DNA from: Anaerolineae bacterium
GTDB taxonomy: Bacteria > Chloroflexota > Anaerolineae > Aggregatilineales > Phototrophicaceae
Direction: 5' to 3'
Length of the DNA stretch: 64,000 nt
Assembly: GCA_013360465.1 (NCBI GenBank)
Contig: JABWBO010000007.1
Location: forward strand, 62,001-126,000
Position 1 is the stretch's first letter; every line of letters begins with the position of its first letter. The notes beneath the pieces are model-generated. The model did no database searches and was not told the origin of the DNA. It worked only from the letters and a program-made list of their open reading frames with translations. Shown here piece by piece: positions 53,647 to 62,901 of the stretch. Both the position numbers and the translations under genes were made by a program.

Positions 53647-53871
53647 GTGAGCAAACAAATCGATCTGCGCGGTGAGATTTGTCCGTATCCGATGATGAAG
53701 ACCGTGCAAGCCCTGAAGAAACTGGGCAGGGAGGACCATGAACTTGTGGTGATCATCGACCACGCACCGGCGCTGGAGACCATCCCGACGCAGGCGGAGC
53801 GGCTCGGCTTCACTGTCGAGATCAAAGAGACCGGTTCGCCGGAATGGCGAATCACCCTGACACGCAAATAA
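53647..53871 (+). CDS. TusA/SirA-family sulfur carrier (TsuB-like)
   Basis: 74 residues with the family motif ICPYPMMKTVQALKKL (Cys12 in CPxP), then a two-layer alpha/beta fold. TusA-like proteins carry a persulfide on this Cys; TsuB (YeeD) works with TsuA in thiosulfate use. GTG 53647 has AAGGAG 8 nt upstream. Gaps of 28 and 26 nt to its neighbours show it is within the operon. A role as a cytoplasmic acceptor of sulfur from imported thiosulfate is inferred from context. Confidence 0.9.
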   Translation: MSKQIDLRGEICPYPMMKTVQALKKLGREDHELVVIIDHAPALETIPTQAERLGFTVEIKETGSPEWRITLTRK

Positions 53872-53897
53872 CCTGTACAGCGGAGGCATTTTTTCCC

Positions 53898-54800
53898 ATG
53901 AAGAAAGTCCTGATCTTCGTCCTGCTGTCGCTTCTTGTGCTGAGCGGCGCGCTGGTCAGCGCCCAGGAGGCAGAGCTTGATTACGCCAAACCGGAAATCC
54001 TGGTGGATACGGCTTGGGTCCTGGAGCATCTGGAAGACGAGAATGTCCGCCTGATCCATCTGGCGAGCAATCTGGAAGACTACGAAGCGGCGCATATCGA
54101 CGGCGCGCTCTTCGCCACCATCGCCAATCTGAATAATCCCGATGATCCGATCAGCGGGCAGATCGGCACGCCGGAGCAGGTCTCTACAGGTCTGGGGAGC
54201 CTTGGCGTCACGGTGGAAAACACGGTCGTTCTGTATGACGCCAACAATAACCTTTTCGCGGCGCGCGCCTACTGGGTGCTGAAGTACTACCAGCACGCCG
54301 ACGTGCGCATCTACAACGGTGGAACCAAGCGGTGGGAAGAAGACGGGCAGGCGTTGGTGACGGGCACAGCCCCGGAGGTCGAGCCGGTCGTTTATGAGAT
54401 CGCCGAAGCTGATCCGGAGATTCGCACCACCAGCGAGTATGTCTTGGAACACCTCGACGACGCCGGCGTGCAGATGTGCGATGCGCGTAATCCGGAAGAA
54501 TACATCGGCACCGATGTGCGCGCCGACCGGGGCGGGCATATCCCCGGCGCGATCAATCTGGATTGGGTACACACGGTGAATCAGGACGGCACATTCAAGT
54601 CTTTTGCCGAGCTGGATACCCTGTTCCAGGCGGCGGGCTTCGACCGCACCAAGCAGATCATCACCTACTGCCAGACGGGGGTACGCGGCGCACATGTCTG
54701 GTTCGCGCTGCGCGAGCTGCTCGGCTACGAAGACGTACGCAACTACGATGGTTCCTGGGTAGAATGGGGAAACAGCGCCGAACTCCCCATCGATAACTAG
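53898..54800 (+). CDS. Exported tandem-rhodanese sulfurtransferase
   Basis: 300 residues with a signal peptide (~1-22, LLVLSGALVSAQ). Two rhodanese domains follow: an inactive one (~30-155; loop YDANNNLFAAR) and an active one (~175-295) with TYCQTGVRGAH (Cys258). Unlike the first gene of the operon, this copy acts outside the membrane, where it could process thiosulfate or sulfane sulfur before uptake. ATG 53898 has GGAGG 11 nt upstream. A hairpin follows the stop. It resembles the first rhodanese in its C-terminal half (YDGSW.EW ending), so the two are probably paralogues. Confidence 0.9.
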   Translation: MKKVLIFVLLSLLVLSGALVSAQEAELDYAKPEILVDTAWVLEHLEDENVRLIHLASNLEDYEAAHIDGALFATIANLNNPDDPISGQIGTPEQVSTGLGSLGVTVENTVVLYDANNNLFAARAYWVLKYYQHADVRIYNGGTKRWEEDGQALVTGTAPEVEPVVYEIAEADPEIRTTSEYVLEHLDDAGVQMCDARNPEEYIGTDVRADRGGHIPGAINLDWVHTVNQDGTFKSFAELDTLFQAAGFDRTKQIITYCQTGVRGAHVWFALRELLGYEDVRNYDGSWVEWGNSAELPIDN

Positions 54801-54818
54801 ACGCTGTCGCATCGATCA

Positions 54819-54850
54819 CGCCGGGAGCGCCGACATCGGCACTCTCGGCG
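54819..54850. terminator. Hairpin at the end of the sulfur operon
   Basis: A 13-bp stem with one mismatch and one G-U pair (54819-54831 with 54838-54850), 6-nt loop, between convergent genes. No T-run follows. Confidence 0.5.
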
Positions 54851-54865
54851 TCTCACGTTATTCCC

Positions 54866-55981
54866 CTATGGCGACTTGACGCCGCTGCGCCGCGCGATCT
54901 CCTGCCGCACCGCCGGCGCGACCACCGTGCCCAGCAGTTCGATGGCGCGCAGCATCTTCTTATGTTCGATGGTATTGTAGCCAAGGTAGAGCAGCAGCCG
55001 CTGATGACCAAAGATCTCGTGCTGGAAGAGTATCTTGTCGATGATCTGCTGCGGCGTCCCGACATAATCCGCGCCACGAAGAGTCCGCGACGCTTCAAGC
55101 TGCTGGCGGTTGGCAGGCGACCAGCCTCTTTCGCGCCCGATCCGGTTCATGATCACGGCAGCGGTGGGATAGTACGAGTCCACCGCGTCCGGCTCTGTAT
55201 CGGCGATGAACCCATGCGAATTGACGCTGAGCGGAATCTGCGACGGATCATGCCCTGCCTGCGCCGCCGTCTGCCGGTAGAGTTCGAAGAACGGAGCGAA
55301 GCGCTCCGGCATGCCGCCGATGATCGCCAGCGCCATCGGCAGTCCTTTGCGTGCGGCGCGGATGACCGACTCCGGCGTGCCACCGACGGCGACCCAGATC
55401 GGTATCTTCTCCTGCACCGGACGTGGATAGACTCCCAGGTTGTCAATCGCCGGACGATGTCCGCCTGACCAGGTGATCCGCTCGGACTCGCGCAGCTTCA
55501 CCAGCAGGTCGAGCTTCTCTGCGAACAGATCGTTGTAGTCGTTCAGGTCATAGCCGAACAGCGGAAACGACTCGATGAATGAACCGCGTCCCGCCATGAT
55601 CTCGGCGCGCCCACTAGAGATCAGATCAAGCGTGGCGAAATCCTGAAAGACGCGCACCGGATCGTCGGAACTGAGTACCGTCACCGCCGTCGAAAGCCGG
55701 ATCGAACGGGTGCGCGCCGCCGCCGCCGCCAGCAAGACCACCGGCGAAGACGACAGATATTCGACGCGGTGATGTTCACCGATGGCGAAGATATCCAGCC
55801 CGACCTGATCTGCCAGTTCTATCGTCTCGATCAGATTCCGCACGCGCTCCGCCGGACTGCCGAGCGCCCCGGTGACCGGGTCCGCCAGCAGCTCGACGAA
55901 ATTGTAGATGCCGATCTCGAAATGGCGAGGCTGGTAGCCGTTCGCTGTCAGCGGCGTTCTATGAGTTGGGGGTGTCGTCAA
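54866..55981 (-). CDS. LLM-class flavin-dependent oxidoreductase (luciferase-like)
   Basis: 371 residues of the bacterial luciferase-like TIM barrel: HFEIGIYNF start, [47 protein letters not shown], and [17 protein letters not shown]. These enzymes use reduced FMN or F420 with varied substrates; neither cofactor nor substrate can be fixed here. The TTG start at 55981 is supported by GAGGAG 8 nt upstream and the absence of an in-frame ATG nearby. It is convergent with the sulfur operon and could act on organosulfur compounds, but only position suggests that. Confidence 0.88.
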   Translation of the reverse strand: MTTPPTHRTPLTANGYQPRHFEIGIYNFVELLADPVTGALGSPAERVRNLIETIELADQVGLDIFAIGEHHRVEYLSSSPVVLLAAAAARTRSIRLSTAVTVLSSDDPVRVFQDFATLDLISSGRAEIMAGRGSFIESFPLFGYDLNDYNDLFAEKLDLLVKLRESERITWSGGHRPAIDNLGVYPRPVQEKIPIWVAVGGTPESVIRAARKGLPMALAIIGGMPERFAPFFELYRQTAAQAGHDPSQIPLSVNSHGFIADTEPDAVDSYYPTAAVIMNRIGRERGWSPANRQQLEASRTLRGADYVGTPQQIIDKILFQHEIFGHQRLLLYLGYNTIEHKKMLRAIELLGTVVAPAVRQEIARRSGVKSP

Positions 55982-56031
55982 TGCATTTCTCCTCGATGCT
56001 TCGAAACCGATGAACGCTTCTGCTGCGTTCG

Positions 56032-57111
56032 TCAGGGGGTTTTATCACTCGGCGGGTTGGTCGGCGTGTCGGGGGTCCGTTTGCCGCCCAACCGCTGCGG
56101 CGCAACGCGCGTGACCGCCCGTTTGATCCGCTCATTGCGCTGTCGATTCTGCTCGCGAATGATGGCAACCTTGTGATCTTCGCTGTCCGTCTCGTGAAAT
56201 TCGACATTCGCCCGGCTCGCCTCGCGGCGGGCTTTGAACTCGTTCATCCAGGTCGCATCATCGTCAGGGCGGATGTACGAGCCGTAATTGCGCGCCCACA
56301 CCTCCGTGAATTCCGCCCCAAAGAGCAGGATTTGCGCCGAATAGTAGATCCAGACCAGGATCGCCGTCAGCGATCCCGCAGCGCCGAAGACTGAACTGAA
56401 GTTTGAGCGAGAGAGGTATAATCCGACCAGGAACTGTCCGATGTAGAACAGGACGGCAGTGAATGCTGCCCCGACCAGTACATCACGCCAGCGGATGATC
56501 ACATCCGGCAGTATTTTGAACACTGCGCCGATCAACAGCGTGGTCAGCGCCACCGTCACCAGGAATTGCAGCGGGCGGGCGATGATCTCCACCGATCCGA
56601 TGGCGGACGCTCGCAGTGCCGAATTGACGGATGAGTTCACCAGCATGGTGGCGAACAAGACCAGCGACACCAGGATCACCAGCAGAAAAGAGAAGGCGCG
56701 GTTTTTGATCAGCGCCGTCGGCGATCTGCCGGGCACGGGCTTCACCTCCCAAATCTTGTTCAGCGCGTTCTGAAGCTGCGCGAACAGCCCGGACGCCCCC
56801 CAGACAACCACGCCGATCCAGATCAGGCTGCTGATCACATCGGTCCGTGTCTCACGCTGACCGCTGATCAGCTGGCTGATGATCTCCGCGCCTCCGTCGC
56901 CCACCGCTGTGCGCACGCCATCGATCACCCCCTCCTGTATCGTCCGCTCATCGAGCATGACGCCGAGTACCAGGGCGATGACGATCAACAGCGGCGACAG
57001 CGAGAAGATCGTGTAATACGCCAGCGAGGCGGCGATTGACGCGCCGCCATCTTCCGTCCATTCCCGAAGGGTCTCGCGCAGCAACAGGATGAACTGCTTC
57101 AAGAGCGCCAT
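56032..57111 (-). CDS. YihY/BrkB-family membrane protein
   Basis: About 359 residues with six TMs. The family hallmark is the first block [22 protein letters not shown]; later TMs include [27 protein letters not shown] and [20 protein letters not shown] ~85-residue basic, hydrophilic C-terminal tail extends into the cytoplasm. The family was once named ribonuclease BN in error; its function is unsettled. ATG 57111 is preferred because the TTG at 57135 lies inside the upstream terminator T-run. Confidence 0.88.
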   Translation of the reverse strand: MALLKQFILLLRETLREWTEDGGASIAASLAYYTIFSLSPLLIVIALVLGVMLDERTIQEGVIDGVRTAVGDGGAEIISQLISGQRETRTDVISSLIWIGVVVWGASGLFAQLQNALNKIWEVKPVPGRSPTALIKNRAFSFLLVILVSLVLFATMLVNSSVNSALRASAIGSVEIIARPLQFLVTVALTTLLIGAVFKILPDVIIRWRDVLVGAAFTAVLFYIGQFLVGLYLSRSNFSSVFGAAGSLTAILVWIYYSAQILLFGAEFTEVWARNYGSYIRPDDDATWMNEFKARREASRANVEFHETDSEDHKVAIIREQNRQRNERIKRAVTRVAPQRLGGKRTPDTPTNPPSDKTP

Positions 57112-57137
57112 GCTTATCCCTGTCCTACGGAACAAAA

Positions 57138-57169
57138 AAGCGTCGAGGATGTAATTATCCCCGACGCTT
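57138..57169 (-). terminator. Terminator after the thioredoxin-domain gene
   Basis: An 8-bp stem extended past one mismatch by 4 bp (57138-57150 with 57157-57169), followed on the minus strand by TTTTTTG. It separates the thioredoxin gene from the BrkB gene. Confidence 0.75.
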
Positions 57170-57189
57170 CTTACGGCTCAAGTCCTAGG

Positions 57190-57969
57190 TTACTGCGGCG
57201 TGGTCTGCGGTTCCGGTTTGTTCGGGGTGGGAACCTCGACAGCAATCGCCTGCTTGATCAGGTCGCGCAGCACCGGTTCAGGCAGGGCGCCCGGCTGATT
57301 GAAGATGATCGTGCGGTTCTTGACGATCATCAGGTTGGGGATGCTCTGGATGCGAAAGACCTGGGAAAGCCCGGGGTTGGCATCGACATCGACCTTGGCG
57401 ATCTTGATCTGACCGGCAAATTCCTTTGCCAGCTTGTCCAGGACCGGCGCGACCTGACGGCACGGTCCACACCACGCCGCCCAGAAGTCAACCAGCACGG
57501 GCAGGTCGCTGTCGAGTACTTCCATCTCGAATGTCGCATCCGTCACGGCTGCGGGCTTGTCCTGAACCATCATCGGTTGTGTCACGGGAGTTTCTTCCTT
57601 TACGGGTTGATCTTGCTGCGCGACCGGCTTCGGGCTGCGCTCTTTCAGGATTTGTTCGACGCGCTCCACCGCCAGCGGCAGGTCACTTCCCCAGGGGCGA
57701 GATCGACGCAGCACTTCCTCGCCGCAGTACCAGCCGACCAGAATCGCCTTGTCGCCGGCACCGAACAGCTTCGCCGCGCGCGGGTTTTTGTCCGGGTCCA
57801 GCCGCACATAGACCGCCCCGCCCTTGCGCTCCTGCGCCGCCTGATTAAAGGCGGTCTTGAAGTCACCTCGCAGACCGTCACCGTTAGTCACCAGGACGAG
57901 CAGGGGCTTGTCGGTGTTCAGCACATCGTCGAGCGTCTCATCTGTCAGCGTCACGTAGGCGTCTGTCAT
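57190..57969 (-). CDS. Double thioredoxin-fold protein, C-terminal domain active
   Basis: 259 residues. Residues ~1-105 look like a thioredoxin fold without a redox motif (LLVLVTNGDGLRGDF where CxxC would be). A charged Pro-rich linker (~106-140) leads to a standard thioredoxin (~142-245) with DFWAAWCGPCRQVAP and the cis-Pro in IQSIPNLMIV. A Pro/Thr tail ends the protein. It has no signal peptide. The active domain should reduce disulfides in the cytoplasm; the first domain may bind substrates or partners. Confidence 0.9.
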   Translation of the reverse strand: MTDAYVTLTDETLDDVLNTDKPLLVLVTNGDGLRGDFKTAFNQAAQERKGGAVYVRLDPDKNPRAAKLFGAGDKAILVGWYCGEEVLRRSRPWGSDLPLAVERVEQILKERSPKPVAQQDQPVKEETPVTQPMMVQDKPAAVTDATFEMEVLDSDLPVLVDFWAAWCGPCRQVAPVLDKLAKEFAGQIKIAKVDVDANPGLSQVFRIQSIPNLMIVKNRTIIFNQPGALPEPVLRDLIKQAIAVEVPTPNKPEPQTTPQ

Positions 57970-58077
57970 CAGCCATCCCTGTCTTTGAACATCACTGCCG
58001 GCGGCTTCTGCCGCCTGAAGTTGTTTTGAGTGGACGTATCGATCATTCAGACGCCACCCACCTGCCGATCTTACGCG

Positions 58078-59697
58078 CTAAAACGCTGCCGTTTGTCCGT
58101 CCTTGCGGGGGTCGCTGCCGCCAAACAGCACGCCCGTGCCGGCATCGCGCATAATGATCTGTCCATCGCCAAACACGCCCCGCCCCTGCCCGCTGACCGG
58201 GCGCACGCGGTGTCCCATCTCCGCCAGGCGCGCCATGCTGGCGACAGGGATGCCCTCTTCCAGAGCGAGCTGGCTGCTGCCTGTGCCGTCTTCCAGACGC
58301 CAGCGCGGACGGTTCAGCGCCTCCTGGGGGTTCAAATCGTCATCCAGCAGCGCGCTGATCACCTGGACATGCCCCTGCGGCTGCATAAAGTCGCCCATCA
58401 CGCCGAAAGAAGCGAACAGCGCGCCGTCGCGGGTCGCCATCGCCGGGATAATCGTGTGATAAGGGCGCTTATTGGGCGCGAGTTCGTTAGGATTGCCGGG
58501 TTGGAGCGAGAAGAGCGCCGCCCGGCTTTGCAGGAAAACCCCCGTTCCAGGCACCATGATGCCAGAGCCGAAATTGGTAAACAGGCTGTTGATGAACGAG
58601 CAGGCGTTGCCGCTGCCATCGACAGCGCTCAGGTAAACCGTATCCGAGCCGCCCAACGGGATGCCGTAGCTCGGCGGCTGCATCGCCGCGTCGGGTCTGA
58701 TAAGTGCGCGGCGTTCAGCGGCGTAGGCGTCGCTGAGCAGCCATTCGACCGGCACATCCTGCACGCTCATGTCGGCGACATACTGGCGGGCGTCGGCGAA
58801 CGCCAGACGCAGCGCCTCGACCATCAGATGCAGGCGCTCCGGCGACTCCCAGGGCATAGACGCCAGATCGAACGCCTGAAGAATCTTGAGCGCCTGCAGC
58901 GCGACGATGCCCTGCCCGTTCGGCGGACATTCATAGATCGTGACGCCGCGATAATCGACATGAAGCGGCTCATCCCAGGTGGAGGTATGCCCTTTCAGAT
59001 CGTCCAGCGTCATGACGCCGCCGAACGCCTGTAGGGTGCTGACGATCTTTTCGGCAGTGCTGCCGGTGTAGAATGCCGCCGCCCCGCCTTCAGCGACGGC
59101 GCGCAGAGTCTTCGCCAGATCGTTCAGCGTCACCACCTGTCCGGCTTCCGGGGCGCATCCGCCGGGGAGAAACTCGCCGTAGCTGGGGCTTTCCCGCAGA
59201 AACGCCTGAGCGCGCCGCCATGCTGCCGCGAAGATCGGATGCACCGGGCAGCCAGATTCGGCGTAGGTGATCGCATCCACCAGCACACGCGCCAGGGGCA
59301 TAGTGCCGTGCCGTTTGAGCAGGTCTTCCCAGCCCGCGACCGCGCCGGGGACGCTGACGGCGTGCGGGCTGCGAATGGGGATATCGGTCATCCCCTGCCG
59401 GCGCAGATCCTCGGCAGTCAGCGCTGCGGGGGCGCGTCCGCTGCCATTCAGCGCCGTCACCTGGCGGGAAGCAGCCTCATAATAGAGGGCGAACATGTCA
59501 CCGCCCATCCCAGTGGAGGCAGGCTCGGTTACGTGGAGTACTGCCGCCGCCGCTATCGCCGCGTCGGCAGCGTTGCCGCCTTCTCGAAGGATCGCCAGTC
59601 CAGCCTGCGACGCCAGCGGGTTGCTGGTCGCCACCATGCCGCGCTGCGCTGTAATCATCGACCGGCGGGAACGAAAATCGAAAGACATCGGACGCAT
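58078..59697 (-). CDS. ggt: Gamma-glutamyltransferase family protein
   Basis: About 539 residues. The large-subunit part has MVATSNPLASQAGLAILREGGNAADAAIA and TGMGGDMFALYY. The autocatalytic cut site is expected before Thr353 in GGSDTVYLSAVDGSGNACS, followed by the FGSGIMVPGTGVFLQ small-subunit loop. No signal peptide is seen, so it is probably cytoplasmic, unlike E. coli Ggt. It likely hydrolyses gamma-glutamyl or similar amide compounds; some members are acylases. ATG 59697 is chosen because it lies 4 nt after the stop of the preceding gene; upstream in-frame codons overlap that gene. Confidence 0.88.
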   Translation of the reverse strand: MRPMSFDFRSRRSMITAQRGMVATSNPLASQAGLAILREGGNAADAAIAAAAVLHVTEPASTGMGGDMFALYYEAASRQVTALNGSGRAPAALTAEDLRRQGMTDIPIRSPHAVSVPGAVAGWEDLLKRHGTMPLARVLVDAITYAESGCPVHPIFAAAWRRAQAFLRESPSYGEFLPGGCAPEAGQVVTLNDLAKTLRAVAEGGAAAFYTGSTAEKIVSTLQAFGGVMTLDDLKGHTSTWDEPLHVDYRGVTIYECPPNGQGIVALQALKILQAFDLASMPWESPERLHLMVEALRLAFADARQYVADMSVQDVPVEWLLSDAYAAERRALIRPDAAMQPPSYGIPLGGSDTVYLSAVDGSGNACSFINSLFTNFGSGIMVPGTGVFLQSRAALFSLQPGNPNELAPNKRPYHTIIPAMATRDGALFASFGVMGDFMQPQGHVQVISALLDDDLNPQEALNRPRWRLEDGTGSSQLALEEGIPVASMARLAEMGHRVRPVSGQGRGVFGDGQIIMRDAGTGVLFGGSDPRKDGQTAAF

Positions 59698-59701
59698 CAC
59701 T

Positions 59702-61168
59702 TCACCCCGTTCTCTTCTGTGCTGAGCCAAGTATCGCCCGCCCATTCTGCCCGTTGACCAGTCCCATGCGCATGTCACCATCGCGTTCGACCAGGGTGAC
59801 GACCCAGACCGGCAGGAGCAGGAGTTGAAAGATCATCTGTTGCACCAGCGCGTAGACGTTGACTTCGACATTGGCGCTTTCGACGCGCTGGTGGCGTTCG
59901 CGCATACGCGCCGTCGCCGCCGACCGCGCTTCCAGCGAGGCGTCGTCAAAATCGAGCGCATAGATCGCCGCCGGATATTTCGTCAACATCCTGGGATCGT
60001 AGGCTTGCAGCGACGGAAGGTCGTAGTCGCTGATCGCCTGCACCAGCGCCGCCGGTGGCGAAGTCACCGCCGGGATGCACAAGCCCACCACACCATCCTG
60101 AAAGCGAATATTCTCATAGGGCTGCACCTGCCTCCGGTCGTCACGGCTGTGCGGCGTTCGGTGGTCGGTGATCGTCTGCGACACCTCGATCAGCGCATCG
60201 AACACCCAGAACGGCAGATAGACTGCTTCGAGCGACGCCTGAATGACCTTGTTGTCGCCCATCAGCGCGTAGAGGCGTTCGTCCACGCCGCGCAGACGTT
60301 CCCGAACCGCCCCTTTTGCCGCCGCTTCGTCGATCTGAAAGGCGATCATGCCGTCTGGCTGTTCCAGCGCCCCTGCTGCGTCGTGGATGATCACCGCCTG
60401 CGCCCCGCAAAACGGGCAGACTCCGGAGAGCTGCCCCTGTGGGATGGTGCGTTCTGCGCCGCACTGCCGGCAGTGCTGCACGCGCTCGCCGATCTTCCAC
60501 TTTTCGCCTTTGGCGCGCTGTTTCAGCAGCGCTGCGCCCAGGAGCTGCGCGCCATCATCGGTGCGGGTGGTGGTCAGCGGCGCAGTATGACCGCAGAAAC
60601 GGCAGAGGACGCGCCGGTTTTCCTCATCCACAGTCAGAGCGCCGCCGCAGATCGGGCATTTGAGTGCCTGCGTCTCCGCCTGCACGCTGGCAGCACGCCG
60701 CAGGATCGGTCCTGACGAAGAGCGGCTGCGCTCCGCTTCCTCAGAGGTCAGCCGTCCGTCCAGCACCATCAGATCGCGCAGCGCATCCAGGTTTCCGGGG
60801 TCAAGTGCCAGTGCCCGCTCCAGATGATCGCGCTTCACCGCCGGATCATCGCTAATCCGGGCGATCCATAAATGCCCATCGACGAACTCTGGTTGGATGT
60901 CGAGCGCATCTTGGAAGGCGCGCAGCGATGCGGTGGTGTTGCCCTGGCGCAGATAATCGTGGGCCGTTTCGAAGAGCGAGCGGGCGCGCGGCTGAAGCTG
61001 CCCTTTGAAAGTCACCGCTATGGCGGGAGGTTGTCCTCTCAAACGAATCCGTTCCGATGCTTCATCGAGCGTCTCGGCGACCTTGTGCCCGTTGACGCAG
61101 CGAAACATCCCCTGGCGCTCGTCCAGCCTCATCGTCTCCCCGCATCTTGGGCAGAGCCTGGTGATCAT
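59702..61168 (-). CDS. Zinc-ribbon and TPR protein with membrane-proximal C-terminus
   Basis: About 488 residues. Cys pairs form three zinc ribbons: CPRCGETMRL..FRCVNGH (~5-30), CPICGGALTV..LCRFCGH (~170-195) and CRQCGAERTI..CPFCGAQ (~230-260). TPR-like helices lie between the first and second (~65-145). The C-terminal half has a PFWVFDALIEV segment and a hydrophobic stretch near the end (QQMIFQLLLLPVWVVTLV) that may insert in the membrane. ATG 61168 has AGGGGGG upstream. It is coupled to the gamma-glutamyltransferase gene. The function is unknown. Confidence 0.78.
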   Translation of the reverse strand: MITRLCPRCGETMRLDERQGMFRCVNGHKVAETLDEASERIRLRGQPPAIAVTFKGQLQPRARSLFETAHDYLRQGNTTASLRAFQDALDIQPEFVDGHLWIARISDDPAVKRDHLERALALDPGNLDALRDLMVLDGRLTSEEAERSRSSSGPILRRAASVQAETQALKCPICGGALTVDEENRRVLCRFCGHTAPLTTTRTDDGAQLLGAALLKQRAKGEKWKIGERVQHCRQCGAERTIPQGQLSGVCPFCGAQAVIIHDAAGALEQPDGMIAFQIDEAAAKGAVRERLRGVDERLYALMGDNKVIQASLEAVYLPFWVFDALIEVSQTITDHRTPHSRDDRRQVQPYENIRFQDGVVGLCIPAVTSPPAALVQAISDYDLPSLQAYDPRMLTKYPAAIYALDFDDASLEARSAATARMRERHQRVESANVEVNVYALVQQMIFQLLLLPVWVVTLVERDGDMRMGLVNGQNGRAILGSAQKRTG

Positions 61169-61234
61169 GGTGTCCCCCCTATTGCGCACTGCCTTCGACT
61201 CTAGGAGCGGATTGCGCGGCGCACACTCCGCAAA

Positions 61235-62185
61235 TCAGGGGGTTTGCCGCAGGAAAGCTTCTACCGCAGCGCGGTCGGGGAGCGCCGGGATCGCCCCCTT
61301 CTTGGTGGTGGCAATCGCCCCTACGGCGTTGGCGAAGCGCGTCATCTGGGTGATCTCATCACCTGCCAGTCCGTCAAAGCCGCCGCGTCCCAGCAGCCCG
61401 ACGAGCATACCGGCGACGAAACCGTCGCCTGCGCCTGTGGTATCGACGGGCGCCACCTTGAAACCGGGCACACTGTAGCGTCCCCCTTCACTCGGATAGA
61501 TGACCGCGCCTTCCGCGCCATAGGTGACAGCGATCAGGCGCATGTTGTCACGCCACAGCGGGGTCGGGTCGTCTCCGCCGGTCAGGAATTTCACCTCGTC
61601 ATCGCTGATCTTGAGGAAATGGGCGTATTCCAGCCCGCTGAGCAGCCCGGCGCGCGCCGCCGCTTCGTCGGACCACAGCGACAGCCGCAGATTGGGATCG
61701 TAGGAGATCAGCAGCCCTTTTTCCGCCGCGCGACGAATCGCCGTCAGGGTGGCTGACCGGCTCGGCTCGCCGATGAGCGTGATCGAGCCATAGTGGAAGA
61801 TTTTCGCCGTATCGATCAGGTCAAGCGCGACATCTTCAGGGCGCATCATCATGTCGGCACTGGGGTGGCGATAGAAGACGAAGGAGCGTTCGCCCTGCGC
61901 CGCCAGCGAAACGAACGCCAGCATCGTGCGCGCCTCGGTCGAAAAGCGCAGCCCGCGCGTATCCACACCCAACCCGCGCAGCACACCTTCGAGATGACGT
62001 CCGAACGGATCATCGCCGACCTGCCCCAGGAAGATGCTGCCCACTCCCAGCTTCGCCACAGCGCACGCCACGTTGGCAGGTGCGCCGCCGGGCGCTTTCA
62101 CGAAGCCCGATGCCTCGCCGACGGTCACGCCGCTTTCCAGCGCCACGAAGTCGATGAGCAGTTCACCGAACGACACGATGGACAT
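61235..62185 (-). CDS. PfkB-family carbohydrate kinase (fructokinase-like)
   Basis: 316 residues of the ribokinase fold: FGELLIDFV start, APGGAPANVACAVAKLG (PfkB signature 1), QVGDDPFGRHL, and the signature 2 DTTGAGDGFVAGML with the catalytic Asp in GAGD. Texts such as ISYDPNLRLSLW are typical of fructokinases, but ketogluconate and other sugars are possible substrates. It acts in the cytoplasm with ATP. The gap of 66 nt to the zinc-ribbon gene leaves co-transcription open. Confidence 0.9.
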   Translation of the reverse strand: MSIVSFGELLIDFVALESGVTVGEASGFVKAPGGAPANVACAVAKLGVGSIFLGQVGDDPFGRHLEGVLRGLGVDTRGLRFSTEARTMLAFVSLAAQGERSFVFYRHPSADMMMRPEDVALDLIDTAKIFHYGSITLIGEPSRSATLTAIRRAAEKGLLISYDPNLRLSLWSDEAAARAGLLSGLEYAHFLKISDDEVKFLTGGDDPTPLWRDNMRLIAVTYGAEGAVIYPSEGGRYSVPGFKVAPVDTTGAGDGFVAGMLVGLLGRGGFDGLAGDEITQMTRFANAVGAIATTKKGAIPALPDRAAVEAFLRQTP

Positions 62186-62286
62186 GATGTTCCAGCCCCT
62201 TCACATGAAGCACGAAAGATGTGGCTGAATTGTGGATCGCCGACAGCAATGCTTCAAGTCGCTGTTCGCGTGCGCCATAGGCAATA

Positions 62287-62319
62287 ACACAAGCCGCCGG
62301 GGTCGCCGGCGGCTTGTGT
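62287..62319 (-). terminator. Terminator after tRNA-Ser
   Basis: A perfect 14-bp stem (62287-62300 with 62306-62319, 5-nt loop) begins 27 nt after the tRNA 3' end on the minus strand; a weak T-containing run follows. Confidence 0.6.
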
Positions 62320-62346
62320 GAAGGATGGGCTGCCTTTTTAACGGTG

Positions 62347-62431
62347 CGGAGAGGGCGGGATTCGAACCCGCGAGGGTGTTACCCCTACTCGCTTTCCAAG
62401 CGAGCGCACTAGGCCACTATGCGACCTCTCC
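62347..62431 (-). tRNA. tRNA-Ser (anticodon GGA)
   Basis: An 85-nt cloverleaf on the minus strand: 7-bp acceptor GGAGAGG/CCTCTCC, anticodon stem CTCGC/GCGAG around TTGGAAA giving anticodon GGA, a long variable arm (AGGGGTAACACCCT) typical of tRNA-Ser, and a T-arm GCGGG-TTCGAAT-CCCGC. The discriminator base is G; the 3' CCA is not encoded. It reads UCC and UCU codons. Confidence 0.96.
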
Positions 62432-62478
62432 TCTGGCTGCTTGGGTTGCGGCATTATAGCAGTCGCGCCGCCTGCTGA

Positions 62479-62838
62479 CTACGCTGAATTGTCGGCTTCG
62501 GCATCGCGCGTGATGAACCCGTGTTTGGCGAGCCAATGCTCCAGTTGGTCGAATGACGGCTCGGTGATCATCACCCCTCGGTCGATGCCCTGAGGGCTGG
62601 TCCCGCGCGCCAGGGGCAGCGGCGGCTCAACCGGCAGGTCTTCGCCCTCTGCCGCCACGATCAGGGTCGGAACGGACAAGAAGCCGGTCCAATCAAGCAC
62701 ACGCTGTTTCGCCTCCGGGTTTTTGTCGATCATAATCTCACGGTAGGCGACCGCGTGATCTGCCAGGACGCGCTTGGCGACGCTGATGAATGGACAGCCG
62801 AAGGTACGAGAGTACATGACGAGCGTTCTTTGGGTCAT
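62479..62838 (-). CDS. Glutaredoxin-like protein with CPFI active site
   Basis: 119 residues. LVMYSRTFGCPFISVAKRVL places one Cys at the N-terminus of the first helix, with Ile in place of the second Cys of the usual CPYC. The cis-Pro segment is LSVPTLIVA. The rest of the fold fits glutaredoxins, followed by an extra ~40-residue tail. A monothiol site suggests glutathione- or other thiol-dependent reduction or a binding role. It is 63 nt downstream of the cell-wall amidase gene on the same strand. Confidence 0.8.
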   Translation of the reverse strand: MTQRTLVMYSRTFGCPFISVAKRVLADHAVAYREIMIDKNPEAKQRVLDWTGFLSVPTLIVAAEGEDLPVEPPLPLARGTSPQGIDRGVMITEPSFDQLEHWLAKHGFITRDAEADNSA

Positions 62839-62901
62839 CCGGTAAGTTCACCTGTGGGAAGTAAGGTGCGCTGATGGGCGGTTCAGCCCGCGCACTGCCG
62901 G

